From: Micromonospora sp. PLK6-60
GTDB lineage: Bacteria > Actinomycetota > Actinomycetes > Mycobacteriales > Micromonosporaceae
Assembly (NCBI RefSeq): GCF_019890675.1
Contig: NZ_JAIOAA010000014.1
Coordinates: 85,561-149,560 of the forward strand
Length of the DNA: 64,000 nucleotides
Reading direction: 5' to 3'
Both the position numbers and the translations under genes were made by a program. Position 1 is the first letter of the stretch, and each line of letters opens with the position of its first letter. This document shows positions 41,536-49,910 of this stretch, piece by piece. Below the pieces are notes generated by a model. The model was given only the letters and a program-made list of their open reading frames with translations, had not been told where the DNA came from and did no database searches.

Positions 41536-42501
41536 TCAGTCGGCGCGGGCGAGCGTCACGCCGAACAGGCCGTCCGGGTCGGTCCAGAAGTCGTGGGTGA
41601 CGAAGCCGGCCGCCGCCAACTCGGCCGCGATGCCCGCCGGCCGGAACTTCGCGGAGATCTCGGTCCGCAACTCCTCCCCCTCGGCGAACTCGACGTCCAG
41701 GTCGAGCACCCGGGTCCGGATCGGGCGCCGCGCGCGCAGCCGCATCTCGATCCACTCCTGCTCCGGGTTCCAGATCGCCACGTGCGCGAACGCCGCCGGG
41801 TCGAGGTCCGTGCCCAACTCCCGGTTGATCACCCGCAGCACGTTGCGGTTGAACTCGGCCGTCACCCCGGCCGCGTCGTCGTACGCCGGGACGAGCACGC
41901 CCGGGTCCTTGACCAGATCGGTGCCGAGCAGCAGCCAGTCGCCGACCTCCAGCGCGGCGCGCATCGCGGTGAGGAACTCCGCCCGCTCGATCGGCAGCAG
42001 GTTGCCGATCGTGCCGCCCAGGAAGGCCACCAGCCGCCGGCCGCCGGTCGGCAGCCGGTCCAACTGCCGGGTGAAGTCACCGACGATGCCGCGTACCCGC
42101 AGGCCGGGATAGGCGGCGGCGATCTGCGCGGTGGACTGCCGCAGCGCGCTGACCGACACGTCCAGCGGCACGAACGTGCCCAGCCCGCCGCGGCGGGTGA
42201 AGGCGTCCAGCAGCAGCCGGGTCTTCTCCGACGACCCCGACCCCAGCTCGATCAGGGTCTTCGCCCCGGTCGTCGCGGCGATCTCACCGGCCCGCTCGGC
42301 CAGCACCGCCCGCTCGGCGCGGGTCGGATAATACTCGGGCAGCCGGGTGATCTCGTCGAACAGTTCGCTGCCCCGGGCGTCGTAGAACCATTTCGGGGGC
42401 AGCCACTTGGGGCGCGCGGTCAGCCCGGACCGGACGTCCTCCCGCAGGCTCCGCCCGATGTCCTGCTCCGCCAGATAGATCTCCAGTGGTTCCGCGCTCA
42501 T
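41536..42501 (-). CDS. egtD: EgtD, L-histidine N-alpha-methyltransferase
   Basis: 321 aa. SAM-dependent trimethylation of histidine to hercynine, the first step of ergothioneine synthesis. Rossmann motif LIELGSGSSEKTRLLL, N-terminal PKWLPPKWFYDARGSELFDEITRLPEYYPTRAERAVL typical of EgtD, and TNLPVDR-like substrate lid region (LLPIERAEFLTAM). Last gene of egtABCD, 64 bp after egtC. Confidence 0.95.
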   Translation of the reverse strand: MSAEPLEIYLAEQDIGRSLREDVRSGLTARPKWLPPKWFYDARGSELFDEITRLPEYYPTRAERAVLAERAGEIAATTGAKTLIELGSGSSEKTRLLLDAFTRRGGLGTFVPLDVSVSALRQSTAQIAAAYPGLRVRGIVGDFTRQLDRLPTGGRRLVAFLGGTIGNLLPIERAEFLTAMRAALEVGDWLLLGTDLVKDPGVLVPAYDDAAGVTAEFNRNVLRVINRELGTDLDPAAFAHVAIWNPEQEWIEMRLRARRPIRTRVLDLDVEFAEGEELRTEISAKFRPAGIAAELAAAGFVTHDFWTDPDGLFGVTLARAD

Positions 42502-42565
42502 CGGCTGTCCTTCCCCGTCGACCGAAACTGGCCACGTACCTGGTCCTTCGGCGGCCGGGCCGCCG

Positions 42566-43360
42566 TCATGCGCCCGCCAGGGCGTCGATCCGGGCCCCCG
42601 CCGCGGTGGCCACCACCAGACGACCCTCCGGCACCGCCTGCCAGCCCGGCTCGTCGTCCAGCGGTTCGGAGGCCACCAGCACCGCGTCCGCGCCGGCGCG
42701 CACCGACAGGGCGTGGCCCGCCACGCTGGCCACCACGGTGTCCCCGTCGGTGAGCAGCAGGTTGAGCCGGGACCCCGGGGCCGCCGCCCCGACCGCGGCG
42801 ACGGTGTCGGCGACCGCCTCCGCCGGCGACGCGCCGGCCCGCAGCCGGTGCCGCACCAGCGCCCAGAGCAGCGCGGAGTCGGTCGGCGCGTCGAGGGTGA
42901 GCAGGTCCCGCACCGGCAGGCCGGCGGCGAGCGCCGCCACCGAGTCCGGCCAGCCCCGGACCACCCCGTTGTGGCTGAACAGCCACCGGCCCTCGGCGAA
43001 CGGCGCCGCGGCGGTGGCCGTCACCGGCATGCCGACCGTCGCCGAGCGGACCGCCGCCAGCACCGCGCCGCTGACCGTGGCCACCGCCAGCTCCGGCAGG
43101 GTGGGATCGCTCCAGATGGGGGTGCCGCGCCGGTACCGGACCGGCTCGCCGCCGCGCGCCGGCCCCGCCTCCGGCCCGCGGCGCGGCCCGGGCGCCGGCT
43201 CGCGCGGGTACCAGCCGACACCGAAACCGTCGGCGTTGATCGTCCCGCCGCCGCGCATGTCGCGCGGCGACCACGACTGGCGCAGCAACGAATACGGTGG
43301 GTCGAACAGCAGCGTCCGCAGGCTGACCGGCGGCCCCAGGTACGCCAGGTGCCGGCACAT
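42566..43360 (-). CDS. egtC: EgtC, gamma-glutamyl hercynylcysteine sulfoxide amidohydrolase
   Basis: 264 aa class II (Ntn) glutamine-amidotransferase fold. Nucleophile Cys2 (MCRHLAYLG), GGGTINADGFGVGWY and FSHNGVVRGW motifs. Removes glutamate from the sulfoxide conjugate. Its ATG overlaps the egtB stop by one base (TGATG), so translation is coupled. Confidence 0.94.
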   Translation of the reverse strand: MCRHLAYLGPPVSLRTLLFDPPYSLLRQSWSPRDMRGGGTINADGFGVGWYPREPAPGPRRGPEAGPARGGEPVRYRRGTPIWSDPTLPELAVATVSGAVLAAVRSATVGMPVTATAAAPFAEGRWLFSHNGVVRGWPDSVAALAAGLPVRDLLTLDAPTDSALLWALVRHRLRAGASPAEAVADTVAAVGAAAPGSRLNLLLTDGDTVVASVAGHALSVRAGADAVLVASEPLDDEPGWQAVPEGRLVVATAAGARIDALAGA

Positions 43361-44691
43361 CAGCCGTGCGCCTCCTCGGCGCGGGCGTCGCGGGCGCACC
43401 GGAAGCCGCTGAAGATCTGCCGCCGGATCGGGTAGTCCCAGTTGCGGAAGGTCCCCCGGCAGGCCGACCGGTCGGTGCCGAACGACCCACCGCGCAGCAC
43501 CCGGTGGTCGTCGCCGAAGAACACCTCGGAGTACTCGCGGTAAGGAAAGGCGGTGAAGCCGGGGTGGCCGCGGAACGCGGTCGAGGTCCACTCCCACACG
43601 TCGCCGATCAGCTGGTGCACGCCCAGCGGCGAGGCGCCCGCCGGGTACGCGCCGACCGGCGCCGGCCAGAGGTGCCGCTGCCCGAGGTTGGCGTGCGCGG
43701 TGGTCGGGTCCTCGTCGCCCCACGGGTAGCGCCGGGACCGCCCGGTGGCCGGGTCCCAGCGGGCCGCCTTCTCCCACTCGGCCTCGGTGGGCAGCCGCTT
43801 GCCGGCCCACGCGGCGTACGCCTGCGCCTCGTGGAAGCAGACGTGCACCACCGGCTCGTCGTCGCGGACCGGGGACCACCGCCCGAACCGGCGGTACGCC
43901 CAGCCGTCGCCGTCGCGCCGCCAGTGCATCGGGGCGGTCAGCCCGGCCTCCACCCGGTGCCGCCAGCCGGCCCCGCTCCACCAGCGCGGCTCGTCGTAGC
44001 CGCCCTCGGCGATGAACCGGCGGTACTGCCCGTTGGTCACCGGGGCCGCGTCGATCACGTACGCCGGCAGGTCGACCACGTGCGCCGGCCGCTCGTTGTC
44101 CAGCGCCCACGGGTCGGTGGAGGTGCCCATGGTGAACGGCCCGGCCGGCACCAGCACCTCGGCCCCGACCCGGGCCCGCGGCTCCGGGGGCGGCGCGGCG
44201 GCCAGCACCGGTGGGCCGGAGCGCAGTTGGTGGGTGGCGAGCATGGTCTCGTCGTGCTGCTGCTCGTGCTGCACGATCATCCCGAACGCGAACCCGTCCA
44301 CCACCAGGTCACGGTCGGTGAACCGGATGCCGTCCAGCAGGTCGTACACCTTCTCCCGGACCGTGCCGACGTACGCCCGGGCCTCGGCCGGCGGCAGCAG
44401 CGGCAGCGCGGGCCGGTCCTTGCGGGGCTGCTTGAACGCGTCGTACAGGTCGTCGATGTCGCGGCGCACCGGCTCGCGCCCGCCGACGTCGCGCACCAGC
44501 CACAGCTCCTCCTGGTTGCCGACGTGGGCCAGGTCCCAGACCAGCGGCGACATCAGCGGCGAGTGCTGGCGCGTCAGGTCGGCGTCGTCCACCGCGTCGG
44601 TCAGCAGGGCGGTCCGCCGCCGGGTCCGGTCCAGCTCCGTGCCGATCCGGTCGCGCAGCTGCTCGGCGTCGAGTTGGTCGCTGACGGTCAC
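43360..44691 (-). CDS. egtB: EgtB, iron-dependent hercynine sulfoxide synthase
   Basis: 443 aa. N-terminal DinB-like domain supplies the iron ligands (His56 in WDLAH, His142 and His146 in QHEQQHDE), C-terminal formylglycine-generating-enzyme-like domain runs from PAGPFTMGTS to FSGFRCARD. Joins hercynine and gamma-glutamylcysteine with O2. GTG at 44691 overlaps the egtA stop by four bases. Confidence 0.95.
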   Translation of the reverse strand: MTVSDQLDAEQLRDRIGTELDRTRRRTALLTDAVDDADLTRQHSPLMSPLVWDLAHVGNQEELWLVRDVGGREPVRRDIDDLYDAFKQPRKDRPALPLLPPAEARAYVGTVREKVYDLLDGIRFTDRDLVVDGFAFGMIVQHEQQHDETMLATHQLRSGPPVLAAAPPPEPRARVGAEVLVPAGPFTMGTSTDPWALDNERPAHVVDLPAYVIDAAPVTNGQYRRFIAEGGYDEPRWWSGAGWRHRVEAGLTAPMHWRRDGDGWAYRRFGRWSPVRDDEPVVHVCFHEAQAYAAWAGKRLPTEAEWEKAARWDPATGRSRRYPWGDEDPTTAHANLGQRHLWPAPVGAYPAGASPLGVHQLIGDVWEWTSTAFRGHPGFTAFPYREYSEVFFGDDHRVLRGGSFGTDRSACRGTFRNWDYPIRRQIFSGFRCARDARAEEAHG

Positions 44692-45920
44692 CGCTGTCCC
44701 CTCTCCGCGGCGGCGAGCCGCCGCCGGATACCTCGGCTGATCTCCTCGTACGTGTCGGTGGGCAGGCGCAGCCCCGGCAGGGCCGCCAGCGCCAGGTCGC
44801 ACAGCGTCGCCGCGGCGGCGGCCAGCGGCGGGTCGGTCAGGCCGTACCGGGCGGCGGCGTGCCACCGGCCGGCCACCGGGCGGGCCGCGGCGAGGGCGGC
44901 GCGGACGGTGCCGGGCTCGGCGAAGAGCGCGGCGAGCACCGCCAGCGGGATCCGCCAGTCCCGGCCGGGCTGGGCGTCGAGATACCGGATCTCCAGGTAG
45001 CCACGGGGCCGGACCGGTGGGAAGAGCGTGCTGACGTGGTAGTCCAGGTCGTCGGTGGTGGGTGGTCGGGGCAGCCCGCCGGCCAGCCAGTCGGCGAAGG
45101 TGACCCCGGCCGGCGGGGTCCAGTCGGCGCCGTCCCCCCGCAGGCACAGCAGCGGCGCCGCGAGGACGTACTCCGTCCAGGCGGCGACCGGGTCCCGGTC
45201 GGCGCCCGACGGCGACCACACCGGGCGGGTCCGGGCCGGGTCGATCGCCAGCCAGGCCGCCATCCGGGCGGAGGCCCAGCCGGTCCGCCGCCCGGCGTGC
45301 CGGTCGGCGGTGGCGAAGGCGGCGACCAGCGGCGGGCCGACGGCGTGCGCCGCGGCCCACCGGGCCGGCAGCTCGCCCGGTTCCCCGGCGTCGAGACAGA
45401 CCTGCAGGCCGGCGGTGCTGTACATCATCGTGCGGCCGGCAGCGCCACGCCGGTCGAAGACGCATCGCATGGCCCGGTAGCGGGGGGTCTCGACGACCGG
45501 CCGCGGGCTGCGCCACGGGTCGATGCCGGTCCGGCCGAGCACCAACCCGGCGTCCGCCAGCAGGCCGCTCACCTGGCCGACGTCGGCCTCGGTGGCGTCG
45601 ATGAGCGCGGCGACCGAGGGTCGGGGCGGGCTGGAGACCTCCAACTGGCCACCGGGCTCGAGCGTGACGGCGCTGCCGTGGGCGAGCGGCTCGGTGGGAC
45701 TGCCGCGGTCGAGAGTGGTGGGGGTGTGCGGCCCGAGGGCCGCCCGCAGCCGATTCCCGTCCACCGGGCGGGCCGGGTCGGCGGCGTCGTGCACGGTCCA
45801 TTCCAGTTCGACGCCGGTGAAGACCGGAGGCCCGGTCTTGAAACAGATCCGGGCGAGATGCCGCGCCGCGGCGTCCGCCTCTCGCAGGATCGTGGTCCGG
45901 TCCAGTTCGGGCGACGTCAC
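44688..45920 (-). CDS. egtA: EgtA, glutamate-cysteine ligase of ergothioneine synthesis
   Basis: 410 aa GshA-like enzyme making gamma-glutamylcysteine from glutamate, cysteine and ATP. VFTGVELEWTVHD (Glu/ATP site), QLEVSSPP and LEIRYLDAQPG are family motifs. First gene of the cluster. The GTG at 45920 is the better start: AAGGAG lies upstream and the protein begins normally. A GTCT-AGC-AGAC dyad near 46016 may be part of the promoter. Confidence 0.92.
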   Translation of the reverse strand: MTSPELDRTTILREADAAARHLARICFKTGPPVFTGVELEWTVHDAADPARPVDGNRLRAALGPHTPTTLDRGSPTEPLAHGSAVTLEPGGQLEVSSPPRPSVAALIDATEADVGQVSGLLADAGLVLGRTGIDPWRSPRPVVETPRYRAMRCVFDRRGAAGRTMMYSTAGLQVCLDAGEPGELPARWAAAHAVGPPLVAAFATADRHAGRRTGWASARMAAWLAIDPARTRPVWSPSGADRDPVAAWTEYVLAAPLLCLRGDGADWTPPAGVTFADWLAGGLPRPPTTDDLDYHVSTLFPPVRPRGYLEIRYLDAQPGRDWRIPLAVLAALFAEPGTVRAALAAARPVAGRWHAAARYGLTDPPLAAAAATLCDLALAALPGLRLPTDTYEEISRGIRRRLAAAERGQR

Positions 45921-46156
45921 CAAGGGGCCGGCTCCTTCCCAGGGCGGGGTCCACCGTCCGCCGCCCACGCGCCACCGTTGTCGGCGGACGCGTACGCGGC
46001 CTCACCATCTTCTGTCTAGCAGACGAATGTTGCGCACCCGTCCGGACGAGTTTTTGTCCGGATCGGTGGGCACCCCGCGCTGACCGGGCCGGACGCGCCA
46101 CCCGCCGCCCGCCGGGCCGGTCGGCCGGTCACCGGTGCTGAGCTGGGCGAGCCGCC

Positions 46157-46217
46157 GTGCCGCACCGTGGCCGATCGACTCCATCGGAAGGCCCCACCAG
46201 CCGCATTCCGGCCCGCC
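46157..46217. repeat. Third locus of the 41-bp-period repeat
   Basis: TGCCGCA at 46158 and AGCCGCA at 46199 are exactly 41 bp apart, with CGGAAGGCCCCACC at 46185-46198 matching the repeat at 6148. It lies in the 365-bp gap between egtA and the minus-strand gene ending at 46286. Apart from this and the egt promoter no other feature was seen in that gap. Confidence 0.65.
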
Positions 46218-46285
46218 GAGGTGGGGTGTGGACGTGACGACGGTCGCCCAGGGCGCGGCGCGTGTCGTCGAGCGCGTAGGCGGGG

Positions 46286-47185
46286 TCAGCCGTCCTGGCG
46301 GCCGGCCGGGGGGACGACACCCGGCGGGGACGGCCGGTTGGCGGGGGCCGGTGTCGCGCGGTTGGTGGCGGCGGCGGGCGTGGCCCGGTTGGCGGCGGCG
46401 GGCGTGGACTTCCGGCCGGCGGGCGAGGCGGACGGCCGGCCCTTTGCCGGGGGGCCGGTCACCGGCGGCGTCCGGCTCGCCCGCGGTGCGGGCGAGCTCT
46501 CGCCGGCGGGGGTCAGCCGGCCGCAGTAGTCCGCCACCTGGTCAGCACCGCCGGCGGCCTCGACCAGGACCCGGAACCCCGGCGTCCGCAGCGCCCGCTC
46601 CCGCCCCTCGGCGGACTTCGCCAGGTACGCGCGGCACAGGCCGGGCAGCTGGGCGGCCTCGGCCGGGCTCGACGGCCGCGGACCGCCACCGGGGCCGGTT
46701 CCGCCGCCGGGGCCGCCGGTGCCCGGCGGGGTTCCGTCGGTCGTCGACCCGCCCGACGGGCTGCCGCCCGTGGGCGCGCCACCCGACGTCTCGCCGGACG
46801 GGGCCGGGCTCGAGGTGGCCGGACCGGGCGGTGGGCCGGGCTCCCGGTCGATGGTGACCGCCGCGAAGGCCACCCCGGCCGTCGTGGCCGCGGCGACCCC
46901 GGCGATCCAGGCGACCGCACCGGTGGTGAGCCGCCGCCGGCCGGGCGAGCCGGCGGGCACCGGCGCCGGATCCCGCCGGGCCGCCCGGAAGGCGGCCAGC
47001 GCCTGCTCCTCGCCCGCGACCTCCCGCGGGCTGGGCGGCGCGGCGGCGGCGGCGAGCAGCCGGGCGACCGGGTCGTCCGACGGACGCGGAGCCCGGGCGG
47101 CGTCGAGCATCCGCTCGCTCTCGACGCGGTCGGCGGGCCGGCCGGACCGGTCAGGGCGGCGAAAGATCATCCGAAGTTTCCTCAT
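46286..47185 (-). CDS. Putative membrane anti-sigma-like protein with Ser/Thr/Pro-rich exported region
   Basis: 299 aa. Cytoplasmic residues 1-85 (EEQALAAFRAARRD), one membrane segment (86-110), then a long Gly/Pro/Ser/Thr-rich extracytoplasmic region with a short conserved patch (AEAAQLPGLCRAYLAKSAEGRERALRTPGF and VADYCGRLTPAG). No zinc-binding HxxxCxxC motif is present, so it is not a ZAS-type anti-sigma factor. Its position one base after the ECF sigma gene suggests a regulatory partner. Confidence 0.68.
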   Translation of the reverse strand: MRKLRMIFRRPDRSGRPADRVESERMLDAARAPRPSDDPVARLLAAAAAPPSPREVAGEEQALAAFRAARRDPAPVPAGSPGRRRLTTGAVAWIAGVAAATTAGVAFAAVTIDREPGPPPGPATSSPAPSGETSGGAPTGGSPSGGSTTDGTPPGTGGPGGGTGPGGGPRPSSPAEAAQLPGLCRAYLAKSAEGRERALRTPGFRVLVEAAGGADQVADYCGRLTPAGESSPAPRASRTPPVTGPPAKGRPSASPAGRKSTPAAANRATPAAATNRATPAPANRPSPPGVVPPAGRQDG

Positions 47186-47186
47186 C

Positions 47187-47822
47187 TCAACCGTCCGCCG
47201 GTTCGGCTCGCGGCGTCTCCCGCGCCGGCCGGCCGCCGGCGCGGGGCCGCGGCGGCGTCCCCTCGGCCGTGACGGGCGGTGGGGACAGGTCGTGTCGTTC
47301 CATCAGGGCGGCCAGTCGGCGCAGGCCACGGTGCGCCGCGGTACGCACGGCGCCCGCCCGCCGGCCCAGCACCCGGCCGGCGGTCTCGGCGTCCAGCCCG
47401 ACCACCGCGCGCAGCAGCACCGCCTCCGCCTCGCGCGGCGGCAGGGTGGCGATCAGCGCCAGCGCGGCCTCGGTGCCGATCGTCTCACCGGCGCGTTCCT
47501 CGGTGTCGGCGTCCCCGGCCAGTTCGCTGAGGGCCTGCACCGGCACCGGTAGCGCCGGGCGGCGGCGCTGCCGGCGCAGATGGTCCATCGCCCGGTTGCG
47601 GGCGATGGTCACCGTCCAGGCCCGGAACTCGCCACCGGAGAAGGTCGGCAGGTCACGGGAGATCTGCAGCCAGGTCTCCGACGCGACGTCCTCGGCGTCG
47701 GCGCCCACCAGGGCGGTCAGGTAGCGCAGCAGGCCCGGTTGCAGGGTGCGGTAGAGGAGGCGGAAGGCCTCCTCGTCACCCGCCTGGGCGGCGGTGACCG
47801 CCTCGTTCAGCTCACCGGTCAT
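47187..47822 (-). CDS. ECF-type RNA polymerase sigma factor
   Basis: 211 aa. Region 2: FRLLYRTLQPGLLRYLTALVGADAEDVASETWLQI and RDLPTFSGGEFRAWTVTIARNRAMDHLRRQRRR; region 4: LPPREAEAVLLRAVVGLDAETAGRVLGRRAGAVRTAAHRGLRRL. Sigma-70 regions 1 and 3 are missing, as in ECF proteins. Basic Pro-rich tail of 40 residues. Stop and next start are one base apart from the membrane partner. Target promoters are unknown. Confidence 0.92.
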   Translation of the reverse strand: MTGELNEAVTAAQAGDEEAFRLLYRTLQPGLLRYLTALVGADAEDVASETWLQISRDLPTFSGGEFRAWTVTIARNRAMDHLRRQRRRPALPVPVQALSELAGDADTEERAGETIGTEAALALIATLPPREAEAVLLRAVVGLDAETAGRVLGRRAGAVRTAAHRGLRRLAALMERHDLSPPPVTAEGTPPRPRAGGRPARETPRAEPADG

Positions 47823-48381
47823 GGATCCGCCGTCCCCGCCGTTCGCGCCGCCCGGACGAACCCGCGACGAAGCCGCGTGCCCCTGCCGTGCGGTCCGGTT
47901 TCCGGACCCCCACCCCCACCTCAGCCCTCCGCCGACCTGATCGCCCCCATGTCAGCCGGCCCGGCCGGCGGATCGGCGCCCGCACCGACCCCGCGCGGCA
48001 TCCGGCGCGGCGCACCGGAGCCGGGTAGCCGGCCCGAGCCGGGCTAACGGTAGGAGCGGACCCGGTCGGGAACAAGCCGACATCGACGGCCGCCGGAGTG
48101 ACATATCTCAACTCCGGGACACGGTGTGTCGACGTAACAGGAGAGGAGCCGTCGGCGCTGCCTGCCGCCCGGTCGGTGGACCACCTCACTGAGAATGACC
48201 GTTCTGGCAGCGTAACGGGCTCCTTGGTCGTTTTGCGTCACCGCTCGCCTGCGCGCCGTGACAGGATAGCCCGGCCGGCCCCGGCGGTCACCGGCGCACC
48301 GAGCCGCCCCCGAAACGCCCCGTCCGGCCCGCGGTGAGACGGGCGCACATGCTTTCCGACGGCCCTGGGTACCGTAGTCGG
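47823..48381. other. 559-bp spacer without a confident gene
   Basis: Between divergent sigma factor and kinase. Less GC-rich near 48080-48240. Short ORFs in both directions lack ribosome sites and convincing composition. A TACCGT promoter element at 48370 serves the kinase. No tRNA or clear terminator seen. Confidence 0.5.
48370..48375 (+). promoter_or_regulatory. -10 element of leaderless kinase promoter
   Basis: TACCGT ends six bases before the GTG at 48382, giving transcription start at or near the start codon. Confidence 0.45.
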
Positions 48382-49791
48382 GTGTTGTCTTCGGAGGTCG
48401 TACTCAGCGGTCGGTACCGCCTGGACGAACGTGTCGCCACCGGCGGCATGGGTGACGTCTGGCGCGGCACCGACCAGGTGCTCGGTCGGCAGGTCGCGGT
48501 CAAGGTCCTGCTGCCGGCACTGGTCTCCGACCCCGACTTCATCGCCCGGTTCCGGGCCGAGGCACGGATCATGGCGGCGCTGCGGCACCCCGGGATCGTG
48601 CAGGTCTTCGACTGCGGCGAGGACGACCTGCCCGACGGCAGCCGGGCCGACTACCTGGTCATGGAGTTCGTCGAGGGCGAGCCGCTGTCCCGCCGGATCG
48701 AGGCCGCCGGCCGGCTCGGCGTGGCCGAGACCATGTCGGTGGTGGCGCAGGCCGCGCAGGCGCTGAACGCCGCGCACGCCGGCGGCATCGTGCACCGCGA
48801 CGTCAAGCCGAGCAACCTGCTGGTGCAGGAGGACGGCACCGTCGTGCTTGTCGACTTCGGCGTCGCCCGGTCCGCCAACGTCACCAGCATCACCAGCACC
48901 AACGCGGTGCCCGGCACCGCCCTCTACATGGCGCCCGAGCAGGCCTCCGGTCGGCCCGTCTCCGGCGCGACCGACATCTACGCCCTCGGCGCGGTGGCCT
49001 ACTGCTGCCTCACCGGCTCCCCGCCCTTCACCGGCGACAACCCGTTGCAGGTCGCCGTCCGGCACCTGGACGACGAGCCGCCGGCGCTGCCCGACGACAT
49101 CCCCGAGCCGGTCCGGGAGCTGGTCTACCGCGCGCTGGCCAAGGACCCCGCGGACCGGTTCGCCACCGGGGCGGCGATGGCCGACGCGGCCCGGGCCGCC
49201 GGCGCCGACCCGTCGGCAGCGACGGCCGTGACGCCGGTGCCGCTGCGCGGCGCCACCGCCGTCACCGCCACCACGCGCGACGACCTGCCCGTGGTGCGCC
49301 CGGCGGCGGCCTCGGCCGGCCGCGGCGCCCGGCGCGGGACGCTGATCGGCGCGGTCGCCGCCGTGGCGGTCGCCCTGGCGGGCCTCGCCGCCGCGCTCGG
49401 CGCCTACAAGCCGCCGCCGACCGGCGAACCGGCCGTGGACATCAGCTCCACCGCCCCGGCGGCGATCCCGAGCGGCCAGTCCGAACCGCGGCAGGGCGGC
49501 GGCGGTACGTCGGAGGACGAGGCCGTCCAGCCGATCGGCCGCCCCGGTGGCGGCGGTGAGCGGCGGCCGACGTCGTCGCCGACGGCCACCGCGCCGCCGA
49601 CGACGGCCAGGCCGACCTCGACCACGTCGCCCGCGCCCGCCGAGCCGTCGGCCACCCGGGAGCCGGAGCCGTCGGCCACCTCCACGTCCGCGCCGCCGCC
49701 CGACCCGGCGCCCAGCACCACCACCGACCCGCCCGCCACCCAGGACCCGCCCCCGGCGGAGCCCACGGTGTCCCCGGCGGCCGGGGACTGA
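48382..49791 (+). CDS. Transmembrane serine/threonine protein kinase
   Basis: 469 aa. Kinase domain at the N-terminus: glycine loop TGGMGDV (20-26), Lys41 (VAVKV), HRDVKPSN (138-145), DFG (158-160) and ALYMAPEQ (180-187). A membrane segment at 320-341 leads to an extracellular tail rich in Pro, Ser, Thr and Glu without PASTA or beta-propeller sensor domains. The GTG at 48382 is chosen because the -10 element lies just before it; an in-frame GTG at 48334 is possible. Next gene is a permease on the other strand. Confidence 0.93.
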   Translation: MLSSEVVLSGRYRLDERVATGGMGDVWRGTDQVLGRQVAVKVLLPALVSDPDFIARFRAEARIMAALRHPGIVQVFDCGEDDLPDGSRADYLVMEFVEGEPLSRRIEAAGRLGVAETMSVVAQAAQALNAAHAGGIVHRDVKPSNLLVQEDGTVVLVDFGVARSANVTSITSTNAVPGTALYMAPEQASGRPVSGATDIYALGAVAYCCLTGSPPFTGDNPLQVAVRHLDDEPPALPDDIPEPVRELVYRALAKDPADRFATGAAMADAARAAGADPSAATAVTPVPLRGATAVTATTRDDLPVVRPAAASAGRGARRGTLIGAVAAVAVALAGLAAALGAYKPPPTGEPAVDISSTAPAAIPSGQSEPRQGGGGTSEDEAVQPIGRPGGGGERRPTSSPTATAPPTTARPTSTTSPAPAEPSATREPEPSATSTSAPPPDPAPSTTTDPPATQDPPPAEPTVSPAAGD

Positions 49792-49910
49792 CCGACCTGG
49801 CGAACGCCCGGTCTGCCCTCGGATGGCGGACCGGGCGCTCGGCCGGAGCGGCTGCTGATTCCTCGGTCGGGCGTTGATCCGTCCGGACCGGCGGGCCCGG
49901 CCGGGCGCAG

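Noticed and set aside
46013..46025. GTCT-AGC-AGAC dyad upstream of egtA as a defined operator
   Set aside because: Only four paired bases per arm; too weak to claim.
48044..48337. Short ORFs in the 559-bp spacer
   Set aside because: No ribosome site, poor composition, conflicting frames.
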